This document shows, piece by piece, positions 1 through 10,849 of a DNA stretch of 64,000 nucleotides. Numbering within the stretch: the stretch's first letter is position 1; each line of letters starts with the position of its first letter. The notes under the pieces were generated by a model. That model was not told where the DNA came from. It saw nothing but the letters and a program-made list of their open reading frames with translations, and made no database searches. The position numbers were made by a program, and so were the translations under genes. Source of the DNA: Wolfiporia cocos (lineage: Eukaryota; Basidiomycota; Agaricomycetes; Polyporales; Phaeolaceae); NCBI GenBank assembly GCA_029448655.1, contig JACCLO010000004.1, positions 4,154,001 to 4,218,000 of the forward strand, given 5' to 3'.

Positions 1-979
1 GCTTTCAATGCGGCGGAAGAGGCCACCAAGTCGGATCCTCTTGCGTGAGCCTTGCACTTCCTAACCCTACTCGACCCAAAAGTGTCAGTGTTGTATATAT
101 TTCAGTACTGATCCTTCTTGCGGCACAGCGTTATGGTACCGGCATACGACGACCCGCTTGTATGGGAAGGACACGGATCCATGATTGACGAAACCGCTCG
201 ACAGCTCCCCGCGGGAACAAAGCTGGACGCAATATTCTGTAGCGTGGGGGGCGGAGGCCTCCTTGGAGGCGTCATGAGTGGCTGTAAATCTGTTGGCTGG
301 GATGACGGTTAATCCTTCACAATCGCAGACATTTGCAACTATTGACACGCGCATCGACGGACAGTGCCTCTCGTCACGCTCGAGACTTACGGCTGCAGCT
401 ACTTTTATCAGACGCTTGCTGTCAATCCGGGCGTCTTCGCCACACCGTCGAACGACCCGCCGGAGGGCGTAAGTGTAGTGCATGGCACGAGATACGATGT
501 GGATGTGGCGCGCCTCTCATCCCTCACGTCGCGTGCGACCTGTCTTGCGGCTTCTGCGGCTGCTGCAGGAGTCGTTGCAGATGCCCTGAAGTGGAAGGGA
601 GGGATCAAGAGTGTCTGTGTACCGGATGAGCTGGCGATGGTGGCTGCCCTGGACCTTGCAGGTATATGCTTTCGCAGATTCCTAATGTTGTCCAAAGTAA
701 TAGTTGTGCAATAGAAACCCATAAATTAAATTGTTGGTCGAGCTGGCATGCTCGACCGTACTGACGCCAGCATATGCACCTGCATTTTTCGATCAACTTG
801 TGCCGCCGAAAGCCTCTGGAGAAGCCAGAACAGTCGTCTTCATAATCTGCGGAGGCTTCAAGGTGACGCTGAAGGAATTCGAAGAATATTGGCAGATTAT
901 CGATGCAGACTTGCGGAATGGAAAGGAATGGGATGTCGCTTGCAATGGCGAGAAATGGGCGATCGAAAAATGGCACTGA
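1..979 (+). CDS. L-serine/L-threonine dehydratase, 3' part, frameshifted
   Basis: This is a PLP-dependent catabolic serine/threonine dehydratase, which deaminates L-serine to pyruvate or L-threonine to 2-oxobutyrate. The 5' end lies outside the window. Visible exons are 1-44, 129-307, 365-661 and about 714-979. Intron 45-128 has the branch point tactgat, and intron 308-364 joins to give GWDDVPLVTLETYG. The glycine-rich phosphate-binding loop SVGGGGLLGGVMSG lies in the second exon. The C-terminus runs through VVFIICGGFKVTL and ends EKWH. The last junction is broken: exon 661 joins to acceptor 712-713 to read LAETHK, then the 5-mer AAATT is duplicated in tandem (723-727 and 728-732). This shifts the frame before LLVELACST. 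Removing one copy restores the family sequence HKLLVEL. It is either a decaying allele or a sequencing or assembly error. The family assignment is secure. Confidence 0.8.
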
Positions 980-1999
980 TAGTTGGAGCTGTGAGTTATG
1001 TACGATGTTCGTGACGTATTTGCCATGAGTGTGAATCTCATCTTGTGATATAGTACGGTTATGGAGTTCGCTTTTTATGGCTGTGAGCTCCAGAGAATAT
1101 TAACAAACGCGTGGCCTGTATCAGGCAACAAGCTGCTGCGTGCAATATCGACGGGCTTTCTCACCACTCTATATACGTGTCAGATTTATCGGACTATGAG
1201 TTTGTAGTAGCTGTGGCGATACCTTGATAGTGGCACCGACCACAGTTCATTCGTGGCAAACACGGCATTGTGGCACTGCTCAGACTGCGGCATTTATCCA
1301 CCGCTCTATCAGAGATCCAGATGTGCTGGTTGGCATGCCGTTATGGCAGGAAGATGCAAAGAGATGCTGATGGATGCTGATGAAAGTAGCGACTTCGAAG
1401 CGACCCTCTGTACTGCTCTTCCAACATATAGACAGTGATCAAGCTCGTAGGCGTTTCGAGTGAAGGCAAAGGGCAGATGCATATATAAATGCACACCGGA
1501 AGATATCATTAACCAAGGAGAGGATGTCCTTGCAATTTGCAGCGCAAAGTCCGTGCCGTACCCCGATCTGAAGGTACCGTGGCACTGCCGCAAGACCCTG
1601 AACAGGTGCAGCAGAGCCATTCACGTCTACCGAGCCGTCAATTCGAATATCCCGCAAGATATGGGCGCATGTAGGCGTATTTACGCAGGGCTGCGTCGGG
1701 GGAGAAGACCGCATCGGTTATATCGGAAGCTGAAGTAGCCCGAACCACAACGATATAAGCGAGATCTGCACGGAGCGATGCAAGTACACATCCAGCGCCG
1801 TCCTTTGGTCGTGGATAGGACCATGGTCGACGGCCGTCATGCTTTCTCATTTTTCACAGCGCGGTGAGAACGATTGGCGAGCGGACGAGTCGACTGACAA
1901 GAGAGTGGCGTGACGATTTTCTCCGAGACGCGCACCCGGCATCGTTCCGTCTTGCTCGTCTCTGCCAGCGGCACGCTCCCTCTCCCTTACTCCTCCACC
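980..1999. other. Intergenic region and PDA1 upstream region
   Basis: About one kilobase without a supportable gene. Short open frames exist on both strands (for example 1253-1438 and 1460-1738), but they show no recognisable domain, no consistent splice structure and no conserved motif. The last 100 bases before 2000 are pyrimidine-rich and are probably the promoter and leader of the pyruvate dehydrogenase gene. Confidence 0.5.
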
Positions 2000-3562
2000 A
2001 TGGCCTCGCTCGCACGGTTACGGTCTGGCCTTTCCAGTACACGAAAAATTGTGAATATCCTGCTTTGATTGCAATTGCTTCAGCTGACAGCTAGAGATTG
2101 CAGCCCCTCGCCCGCTCCCTTCAAACTACAGCGGACTCGACGCAGCTGCAGCAGGAGGCGTCGCATTCTGCGCCATTTACGGTTAAACTACATGAAGACT
2201 CGTTCCACAGCTACAAGACCGAAACCCCCGAACTCGAGCTTGAGGTCACCAAGGATGGCCTCCTCACCATGTACAAGCAGATGAGTCTCATGCGCCGCAT
2301 GGAGCAAGCTGCCGACGCGCTCTACAAGCAAAAGCTCGTCCGTGGTTTCTGCCATCTTGCTATCGGCCAGGTCAGTTGCATTGTATCTCTCACAAGCGTT
2401 TTCTTCACGCGTACACGCAGGAAGCCATCTCGGTAGGTATGGAACACGCACTCACGCGCAAGGACAACATCATCTCGTCCTACCGCACACATCCCTTCGC
2501 CGTCCTCCGTGGTGGAACAGTGACCTCCCTCATTGGCGAGCTTCTTGGTCGCCAGTGCGGTATCTCCAAGGGCAAGGGTGGCTCTATGCACGTCTTCACC
2601 GAGTCCTTCCAGGGTGGGCACGGTATTGTAGGTGCACAGGTCCCGCTTGGTGCCGGTCTTGCGTTCGCGGCAAAGTACACCGAGCAGCCCGTTGCGACGT
2701 ACGCGATGTATGGTGACGGCGCGAGTAACCAAGGACAGGTGTTTGAATCGTTCAACATGGTACGCACGCCCGCCAGATTCGAAGGCTACGGCCGACGCTG
2801 ATAGCGCTGCAGGCCAAACTCTGGAACTTGCCTTGCGTCTTCGTTTGCGAGAACAACAAGTACGGTATGGGTACCTCTGCAGAGCGCAGCTCGTCAAACA
2901 CCGAGTACTACACCCGTGGTGACAAGATCCCGGGTATCCAGGTGTGTGGCATACAGCTGAATACAAACCGTCCCTTCCTAATTACGATCAAGGCCAACGG
3001 TATGGACATCCTTGCGGTCGTGAAGGCCGTGCAGCACACCAAGAACTGGGTCGTCAGCGGCAAGGGCCCCATTCTCCTCGAATTTGTCACTTACCGCTAC
3101 GGTGGTCACTCGTACGTTGCATTCCCCAAATCTTTGGTGACGGCTGAACCCCAATATTAATTACATAGGATGTCCGACCCTGGAACCACCTACCGTACGC
3201 GTGACGAGGTTCAGCGCATGCGCAGCACGCACGACCCCATTCGTGGTCTGCAGCGCTACATTGAGGACTGGGGCCTTGCAAGCGAGGAGGAGCTCAAGGT
3301 ATTAGTTTTTGATGACTGTCGCGTGACCAGTGCTGACAACGTGTGCAGAAATTCGACAAGGAGGCGAAGGCCGAGGTCGATGCTGCCGTCGAGGAGGCCA
3401 AGGCCTCTCCATTCCCCACCGAGGATGAGCTTTGGACCGACATCTACGCAAAGGGCACCGAGCCCCCCTTCATGCGTGGCCGTGAGCGGGAGGAGGTGAG
3501 CTCATTGATTATGACAATGTGGATGAAAGATTCTGATGCCACCCCAGACTCACTACTTCTGA
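2000..3562 (+). CDS. PDA1: Pyruvate dehydrogenase E1 component alpha subunit, mitochondrial
   Basis: E1 alpha pairs with E1 beta to decarboxylate pyruvate with thiamine diphosphate in the mitochondrial matrix. Eight exons are inferred: 2000-2050, 2095-2370, 2421-2759, 2813-2941, 2993-3111, 3169-3298, 3349-3495 and 3548-3562. They total 1,206 nt, or 401 residues, which is the usual length. The first exon encodes a basic presequence ([16 protein letters not shown]). The thiamine-diphosphate motif runs from GDGASNQGQ to CENN across the intron at 2760-2812. The regulatory phosphorylation loop [15 protein letters not shown] is present; the intron at 3112-3168 splits the codon of its first serine (HS). 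The last exon is only 15 nt (THYF then stop) and was chosen because reading through would add an unrelated tail. The gene is convergent with COA1. Confidence 0.96.
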
Positions 3563-3740
3563 TTCTGGCCGCTGGATAGATGACGAGGGATCTGGACGTG
3601 TCGTTATTTTGGATCTTGTCATTACAGTACAGTAATAGATGCCCTGCGCTACACTACTTGCGTATGATTTTCCAGGTAATGAGAGGTGGATGGGTGCACT
3701 TGTGCTTGCGTGCGTGTAGTCTTGTGTTAGCGCATCGCGT

Positions 3741-4566
3741 TCATGCGTATTTCTCCGGAACGTTGACGACTGTGCCGTCATCCGCGATGACCTTGAAGCG
3801 TACTGCGGGGATTTGGGATGAGAATCAGAGCGAGACGCGGCGCGGATGTACGGACGGACGGTGAAAGGGTCGCCCTTGGCCTTTCGTATACTCGTGAAGT
3901 ACAGTGTTCCAGCATCTAAATTCTGTGTCACGACACTTTGCACAGGAAAGCACATCGGAAACTGACTCTTGTGTCCTTTGATCCGGAAGCTGAGATCGAT
4001 GTTCCCTTGCATTAGGTGTATCTGCGTACGCCACACCGGTCATGCGTCCGCAAGAGCACAACAGCAGAATGCACCCACCGAACCATTGATGTACGGATCG
4101 CCATTGAGCCACCAGACTGGCTCGGGACGGATCGCGTCGCCGAGCACCTGCTGCAACTCGCGGGTCTCGCGCACGGTCTCAAGTATATGGCGCACCACCG
4201 AGCTAGAGAGCCGCTCCTGGTTGTTGGTGTACGCCATAAAAGCCGTCCACGAAGCGACCCCAACTACGCCAAAAGCAAGGACAGTAGGCCATCGCCGCTA
4301 CATGGCACAAGTGTTAGGAAAGGAGCAATCTGGATAGGCGAAGGTGCGGAGCACACCTCAAGTGGGGGAAGGTCGCGCTCTCGTCGCTGGTGAGTAAAGT
4401 GGGGACGGGAGGGCGCAGAGAATGTCTCGGTTGGTGGCGGCTCCTTGGGTGGCGGCCGGGGGAGCTCTGTACTAGTTGATTGCGTTCTAATGAACAGAGG
4501 CACTGGCTGCCGAGCACCCAGACACCGGCGAGAGAATGCGGGGAAACACAGTGCAGTCCGAGTCAT
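3741..4566 (-). CDS. COA1: Cytochrome c oxidase assembly factor COA1
   Basis: This is a mitochondrial inner-membrane protein of the COA1 family (DUF1783 type), which helps newly made Cox1 mature into complex IV. Five exons read 4566-4357, 4297-4079, 4021-3967, 3915-3856 and 3802-3741, giving 201 residues. The N-terminus is basic and rich in Ser, Arg and Pro, as expected for an import signal. A single hydrophobic segment (VLAFGVVGVASWTAFMAY) follows the first intron. The conserved family blocks are VVRHILETVRETRELQ, GDAIRPEPVWWLNG, QGNIDLSFRIKGHK, GTLYFTSIRKAKG and RFKVIADDG. The stop follows NVPEKYA. The last donor is GTCCGT, a weak site, but it is the only one that keeps TVLRFKV in frame. 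The gene shares a ~190-bp promoter with COG6. Confidence 0.93.
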
Positions 4567-4759
4567 CGTGAACGCAAGATACAACAGCGGCCCTGAAGTC
4601 TAGATATCAGGAGTCTAGCAGTGCTGTAGACTGCTAGCTGATGAAAACGAATGAAAGAGCCAGGGCCGATGCAGTGGAGGAGCAGAGCAAGTGGCAATCG
4701 CGCCTCGACGCGACTAGACGCGACGGAGTGGGATCGGCTATGGGCGCTTCCGGCAGACC

Positions 4760-7700
4760 ATGAGTGCTGCAACTCTCTCCCCCTCTCCTTCGAGGCAATC
4801 CCAATCTGCATCGCCTCAGCCACCGAATCCCATTTCCCTACGCCTCTACAAGGTCTTAGGCGCAAGCTTTGATGATGAGGCTACCAAGGAGGCTCTACGC
4901 ACCCTCGCTGACCTGTACGCCTCGCCGGCCAGCGCCTCCACGTCCGCCAAGGGCAAGGAGGTGAACCGCGAACTGGACGAGGCTGATGCCGACGAGGCGG
5001 TCGATGCTGGAGCTATGAGGTCTACTCATAAGCCTTCTGTGAATGGCGTGGCTCTCGACGAGACTGTCCCGGGTGACATTGCTGCGGGGGCACGCAAGAA
5101 CCTTCGCAGAGACGTAGAGAGCAAGCTGGCGGAGTCGAGCCGCAAGTTCTTGAAGGCCTTTGGTGACGTGGACAAGGTGCGTGTGTAATTCATGCAACTT
5201 CAAGCTCGTACACGGGGGCTGTCCATATTGTCCGTCCGAAGCACTCGCTATACTCAGATTGAGAAATTGTTTGGACACAGGACATTATGTGGGCACGTAA
5301 CAGGTGGTGTGAAGTATGCTTCACGCTTTTAAGGAATGGGATGGTTGACAAACGTCGTGGAACCCTACCTTTCGAGCGATCGGTTGCACGATATTTGTCA
5401 ATCGTCTATCAGCTTAGAACACTTATCAGTTTGAGTCATGATGTCCTGTTTCCAGACATGGCGCTCCGCCCATGGTGGATCAGCTGTTACTACTCTCATA
5501 TTTTGAAACAATGCTTCGAGAGAGCACAAGCTTGGCTGAGTTTCAAATGATTCAGAAGGCAGTCGGTCCGTGAATCAACAGTGAATCAAGCTAGAGTTCA
5601 GAGTTACTTTGAAGTATGTTCTGACGCAAATGGAACTCAGGAGGAGATGCTTCGCCCATTTTGACATTCCGGCTGAAGCTGGATAACACGTCTGTATCCG
5701 CCTCTGAGCCACTCCGAGAATCAGCCAGGAATACGCACCCAAATTATGATGTGGTAACATTCCCACTTGTGCAGCTGGATTCTCTGTATTTTTCATGCAA
5801 ATCGGGATGAAGCTCAACATGGGGATACTCACCCGGATGATCCAGCAATTAGATACCCTTCAGGAACACATTGCATCTATGCGGACACAGTGCGACGGAG
5901 CTCAAACTCAATTGGAAGAAACCAGCGAAGCTTGTAAGGCTCTACTGGACCGCGCAGGTAGTCTGCGAGAAGAGAGGTATGCCTACTGTCTAATCTCGAA
6001 GAACGTAATCTCATGAGGCGCACTTCAGGCAAGCGATAGCCACGCGCCAGTCGATAGTGACACTCTTCCTAGGGCAGTTTACTCTCAGTGAGGATGAGAA
6101 GGAAGCAATTTTGTCTCGGGATGTGCCGGTCGGTAAACGCTTCTTTGCGGCCATGGACAAGGCGGAGAAGATACGGGACGATTGCCGCGTCCTGATGACT
6201 GGCGAAGATGGGCCGACGAAGGCGGGGTAAGTCTGCAGCTCGTTCGTGTGATCCCCTACTAACGCTACTGTCGTTGGTAGCCTGGAGATCCTATCCGCCA
6301 CATCAGGCTACCTCGAGCAAGCACACCAAAAGATATTTCGGTGGTGCCGCTCTGAGATTTGGCAGATGGGACGGGACAACCAGCTCGACGTCGGACCCTC
6401 AATGCGCGAGGCCATTCGCAGACTCCGGCAGCACCCCGAACTCTTCACGTAAGCCTCGCCATACATAGTTGCACTTCACTCGCTTACTCCGCCGCCTCTA
6501 AGCGAAGCCCTTGCCTACCTCTCCCAGACGCGTCAAGCGACACTGCTCGGCGCTTTTACAGATGCGCTCACGCGCGGCGGGCCTGGGGGGCTCCCGCGCC
6601 CGATTGAGCTGCACGCACACGACCCGCTGCGGTACGTGGGCGACATGCTCGCATGGGTGCACCAGGCGATCGCAGCGGAGCGTGAGTTCCTCGAGAGCCT
6701 GTTTGGCGTGCGCGGCGACATGCGCATGGTCGGGAGTGTGCGCACGTTCGGGGGGAGCATCGAGGAGGAGTGGATGGGCGAGCTTATGGACACTGCGGTC
6801 GGGAAGCTCTGTACGCCGCTGAAGGTTCGTTGAGCCGCTATTGCAGCCGTAGCGTATTGTGTGCTGAAACTTTGTGGCGCTAGGTGCGGGTGCAGCAGAC
6901 GGTGCGCTCGCAAGAGAGCAGCATCACGTCGTATAAGATTGCAAATCTGTTGCAGTTCTACATGCTCACTATGCAGCGGACGATTGGAGAGGCTGCGCAA
7001 CTGTCGAAGACCCTGAAAGAGTGCGTTGGGCGTCCGTCACACTCATTCTGGGTCTGCTCATGTTAATCTGTTATAGACTGACGGACATGGCATATCAAGT
7101 ATTCTTCGACGCCATAGAGGCTCAGGGGCGCTCTCTTCTGCGTGTCGCACCGGTATGTGATTAGTCCGTTGCATATTGCGTCAATTCATGATCGGAAATA
7201 GGATTTGGATGACATCAGCGTATCGCCGCCGCTCATCGTTCTAGACCATGCGCAGGTCCTGCGTGAGATCATGGTCGTATACGAGTCGTCATTGGCTGGG
7301 GATGAGACCGAAGAACAGCTGCTCTCTGGATTCCGAGACATTCTCGACAAGATGGTTGATCCGGCCATCGAGAGCTGCCTTACCTCATCGGAAGAGAAGC
7401 AAAAGTTCCGGCCAGATTGGGATAAACCCGTATTTGTATTGAACACGCTGGCGTACCTGCAGAGCGTCATTGAACCGTTCAGGTTCACCGCCGAGAAGCA
7501 GGGCGTCATCCAGGGCTTAATCGAAGCAAAGATCTTGCAACTGACCGAGGAACACGTGAGTGCGAAATCTATATTCAATCATCGCTTTGCTGACACGACC
7601 GTGCTTAATACTATGTAGTATAAGAATATTCTCACGGAAGCCGGGCTTGCTGAGCCCATCGCTGCGATTGGGACACGTCAGCCGAATGTATGTGTTTTGC

Positions 7701-8084
7701 ACCGTACCGGAGCATTGGTACTCATGAAGTCATTGCGTCTGATAGGAACCATTATCGCGGCTGCCAGCTGCCCAGCCGGCCCAGCTGCAGGCAGCTTTGC
7801 GCCAGTTCTCGCTCTGGCTGTCCGGACCGGGCGTCGTAGAATCGCCGCGGCTGTCGCAGCTCACCGTGCAGAGCCTCGCGGCGCGCGTGCAGCAAGCCTC
7901 TCTGGAGCGACTCGCGGGCGCATACCGACGGCTGTGCGAGGAGGTGCGTAAGCCGGAGAACAAATACGAGGCTGCGGCAACATTGCTTGGGAGCGAGCGG
8001 CCGTTCGGACAGGTGCATCTGTTGTGGCAGATCTTTGGGCTGCAACACTCGGGCGAGGACGAATACGCTGGGAAGATTGGCTGA
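4760..8084 (+). CDS. COG6: Conserved oligomeric Golgi complex subunit 6
   Basis: COG6 belongs to lobe B of the COG tether, which guides retrograde vesicles within the Golgi. The start at 4760 gives MSAATLSPSPSRQ, then the conserved opening NPISLRLYKVLG and FDDEATKEALRTL. A helical region follows (RRDVESKLAESSRKFLKAFG, then QEHIASMRTQCDG), typical of the N-terminal coiled coil of COG6. Later blocks include FTLSEDEKEAILS, LPRPIELHAHDPLRYVGD, MLAWVHQAIAAEREFLE and the helical C-terminal legs ending GEDEYAGKIG. Most introns are about 50-60 nt, but the first (5177-5845) is 669 nt and is described separately. I see no frame break. It is divergent from COA1 and followed in tandem by the heat-shock factor gene. 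Confidence 0.95.
5177..5845 (+). other. Unusually long COG6 intron 1 (669 nt)
   Basis: The exon ends in GDVDK at 5176 with donor GTGCGT, and the next certain coding block, QLDTLQEHIASM, starts at 5846 after ccag. The interval is over ten times the typical intron length here. It holds an 87-codon open frame (5287-5550) with no motif I recognise. I see no clear terminal inverted repeats or target-site duplication. It may be an ordinary intron enlarged by an old insertion, or it may hide a small exon. Confidence 0.6.
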
Positions 8085-8495
8085 GCACTGACGTCAAGGA
8101 GAATGGATGCAGCGAGGAGAGATGTTTTAACTGTGCGTTGTGATGAGCAGATATGTAGGATGACTCAGTGATGCTCAGGGTTCTGGCATGCAATCGACTG
8201 GTTCTCTCTTTGAGCTCCAGACGCAGACTGCGCTGTCCCGCGAAGCCTGCCGCAGCCGCAGCTTGGGCATTAGTGCGAGGCACTAACTCCAATTTTGTGG
8301 TAGAACACTAAGCACGCGCCCGTCCGCCACATCCCCTATTGTTGCGTGTTTACGTGTGGCAAAGGAGAGCTCTCGGTGTGCGGTGCAGCGTCGCGCCATT
8401 AAAGCAGGCTCTCGAACTCACCACTTTCTCTCTTCCTCTACATTGACGACCGACACGTTTCGAGTTGCAGTTCTCTCTTCTTTCTTTCGCTTTCC
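8085..8495. other. Intergenic region between COG6 and the heat-shock factor gene
   Basis: This contains the COG6 3' end and the promoter and leader of the heat-shock factor gene. The final 100 bases are strongly pyrimidine-rich (runs of TTCTCT and TTTCTTTC), a common fungal core-promoter feature. I see no clear heat-shock element of alternating GAA/TTC units. Confidence 0.45.
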
Positions 8496-10721
8496 ATGTC
8501 GCTCGACCAGCAGCTTGCCCTCGCTCGCACAATGAGGGGGGAATCCTCTCATCTCAGCAAGGCCGCCCGTCAGGTCGTGCCGCCGTTCCTGCAGAAACTT
8601 TACGAGTAGGTCGCTCCTTTGGGTCCAGGGTGTCGCTCATCCGTTTCGCTTCAGAATTGTAAATGATCCTCGCAATGACGAACTTATCCGCTGGTCAGAG
8701 AGTGGTGATTCATTCTATGGTGCGTTTAGCTGAGACAAATATCACCTATGGATGCCATAATGCAGTGCCCAGTACTCAACCACGAACGCTTCGCACGGGA
8801 GGTGCTCGGACGCTGGTTCAAACACCAGAAGTTCACTTCCTTCGTTCGGCAGCTGAACATGTACGGCTTCCACAAGATCCCCCATTTGCAGCAGGGCGTC
8901 TTGAAAAGCGATACAGACACCGAACCATGGAATTTCGAGCATCCGCACTTTCATCGTGGCCAACCCGACTTATTGTGCCTCATTCAGCGCAAGAAGCAGC
9001 CCGCTAATAGCACTGGCGACGAGCCCGACATTGTCGACAGTCACCAATCAGCCCCGCTCGCGGGCAATGCCAGCCAGGTTCTCGATATCAACTCCATTGT
9101 AAACGGCATCGCTGCTATCAAACGACACCAGCAAGCAATTTCTGCCGATTTGAACGCTTTGAAGAAGTCGAACGACTTGTTGTGGGAGGAGGCCACATTG
9201 ACGAGGCAGAGACACGATAAGCATCAAGATACCATCAATCGGATCCTCAAGTTCTTAGCAGGAGTGTTCGGGAATAACACGGAGAGCATAAACAAGAACG
9301 AGAGTGGCCGTCCCCCCAGCGTAGTCCCGCGTGCCCGACAGCGACTTTTGATCGGTGATGGCGGATTCCCCAAGGGGAAGAGTGTCGAGATCGCTGATGT
9401 CGATGAAGATGACGAAGAGGTTCACATGGCGCATCCGCAGGAGGGTAACAAGACCCCGCTTGCTGGTAAGTTACCGCACGACATTTTGCAACACACCATA
9501 TACGAACTCTATCGCCTCGCAGGCCAAACAGCTGCTGTTGAGCCTACAGTCGAGTCGCCTATGATGTCTCCTTCCCCGTCCGCACCGCCCTCAGAACCAT
9601 TCTCCACCGTCTCCGTTGACTCCACGGCATCCGGTTACACGGCACGTCCGGTGACCCGGCCTTCAGAGGTATTGTCAAGGACAAGCACAAGCAACAACTC
9701 TAACTTCGGTTCCGCGACAGAAGTGCCCACGCGCACTACATTCACACAGAACGCTGCTCGTGCTGATGCCACAATATTACCTACCGCATTGACGTCATTT
9801 ACGCCCAACGCCGCCAATGCATCCTACTCGGATAACATATGGCAGACTGCTTTCCAGCAGCTGCTGAACAATCCACTGCAGATGCAGCGTCTCATGCAGG
9901 CCATTGCCGCGCAGAACTCCAACATCCCTCCCCCGGACAACTCGTCCATGATCCATTCCCAGCCATCGGCTCAGATTGCACCGTACGACCAGACTTACAA
10001 TGACTACAATCGGTATCGTAACGATCTTCCTGTCGCAGCTCCTCCATCGCAGTCATCTCTTCCCATGCTCAGCGCCATCTCAAACGACGCGCCCCCGCTC
10101 GAGCCGCTCCTGCATGAGAACAACGCACGCTTACAGAAGACATACCGCGATGCGGTGGAGATCGAGGCCGATATGGACGTGCTGCAGCACAGTCTGAACT
10201 CGCTCATCCACGATTTGGGCATGGACCCGCAAGTACTCATAGCACAGGCGCAGGAGCGCGACCCGCCCACGGGAAACATTCCAGGAGCACTCCTCAGCAA
10301 TGGCGGACACGCGAATGGGGTACATGCGAATGGATTCCGGCCGAATGAAATGGACTCGGACGCGCTGATGTTGGGCGTCGCCGCGAATGGGCATCAGGAG
10401 GAAGCAGCTCCCGACTTGTTCCTCGAGTCACTCCTGAACGGCATGAGCCCCGGCACGGACGGAAACATGGAGTACTCGGACGTGACGGACCATTTTAATC
10501 CCTCCGCGCGCATTGACGGTATCACCGTTGCGGACGCATCCACCGAACAACTCGCGGCCTTCCTCGACGAGGTCTCGGACACGGCATCGCCGCACGTGCG
10601 TTCTCCCGAAATCAAAACGACGCCGGCGAAGCGCAAGTCTGACGTCGCCGGGCTTGCACCGAGCATCGTCGACGTCGAAAAGACTGCCGCCGCGGGCCCC
10701 AAGTCCAAGCGCAAGCGATGA
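8496..10721 (+). CDS. Heat shock transcription factor (HSF1 type)
   Basis: A nuclear, trimeric activator that binds heat-shock elements. Exons are 8496-8605, 8655-8719 and 8773-10721, with a probable further intron at 9466-9522. The DNA-binding domain spans roughly residues 27-125: VVPPFLQKLYEIVNDP, DELIRWSESGDSFYVLN, FAREVLGRWFKHQKFTSF (wing and recognition helix), VRQLNMYGFHKIPH, and FHRGQPDLLCLIQRK. It is followed by a leucine-rich heptad region (INSIVNGIAAIKRHQ to ILKFLAGVFGN), the HR-A/B trimerisation coiled coil. The long middle is Ser/Pro/Gln/Asn-rich and acidic, typical of activation regions. The protein ends in the basic stretches AKRKSD and KSKRKR, probably nuclear localisation signals. 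Length is 688 residues if the candidate intron is spliced, or 707 if retained. Confidence 0.95.
9466..9522 (+). other. Candidate stop-free 57-nt intron inside the HSF gene
   Basis: GTAAGT at 9466 and tcgcag at 9517-9522 bound exactly 57 nt, a multiple of three without stop codons, so both spliced and unspliced mRNA stay in frame. Splicing joins KTPLA directly to QTAAVEPT-type low-complexity sequence; retention adds 19 residues. Confidence 0.6.
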
Positions 10722-10849
10722 ATATGTGTTACTAGCTCTTGGTAATTAGATTGTATTTGTATCACTACGTTACTTAGTGTATCCTACCACCACTGAGGAA
10801 GAACAGCATGTGAATCCGATATACGAGCGCGTTATCTTCTCCAATACTC

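Noticed and set aside
1253..1738. Plus-strand frames between the serine dehydratase and PDA1
   Set aside because: No recognisable motif or consistent exon structure; length and composition are compatible with chance.
5287..5550. 87-codon frame in the COG6 intron as a separate gene
   Set aside because: No domain, no promoter separation, and it lies inside an intron in the sense direction.
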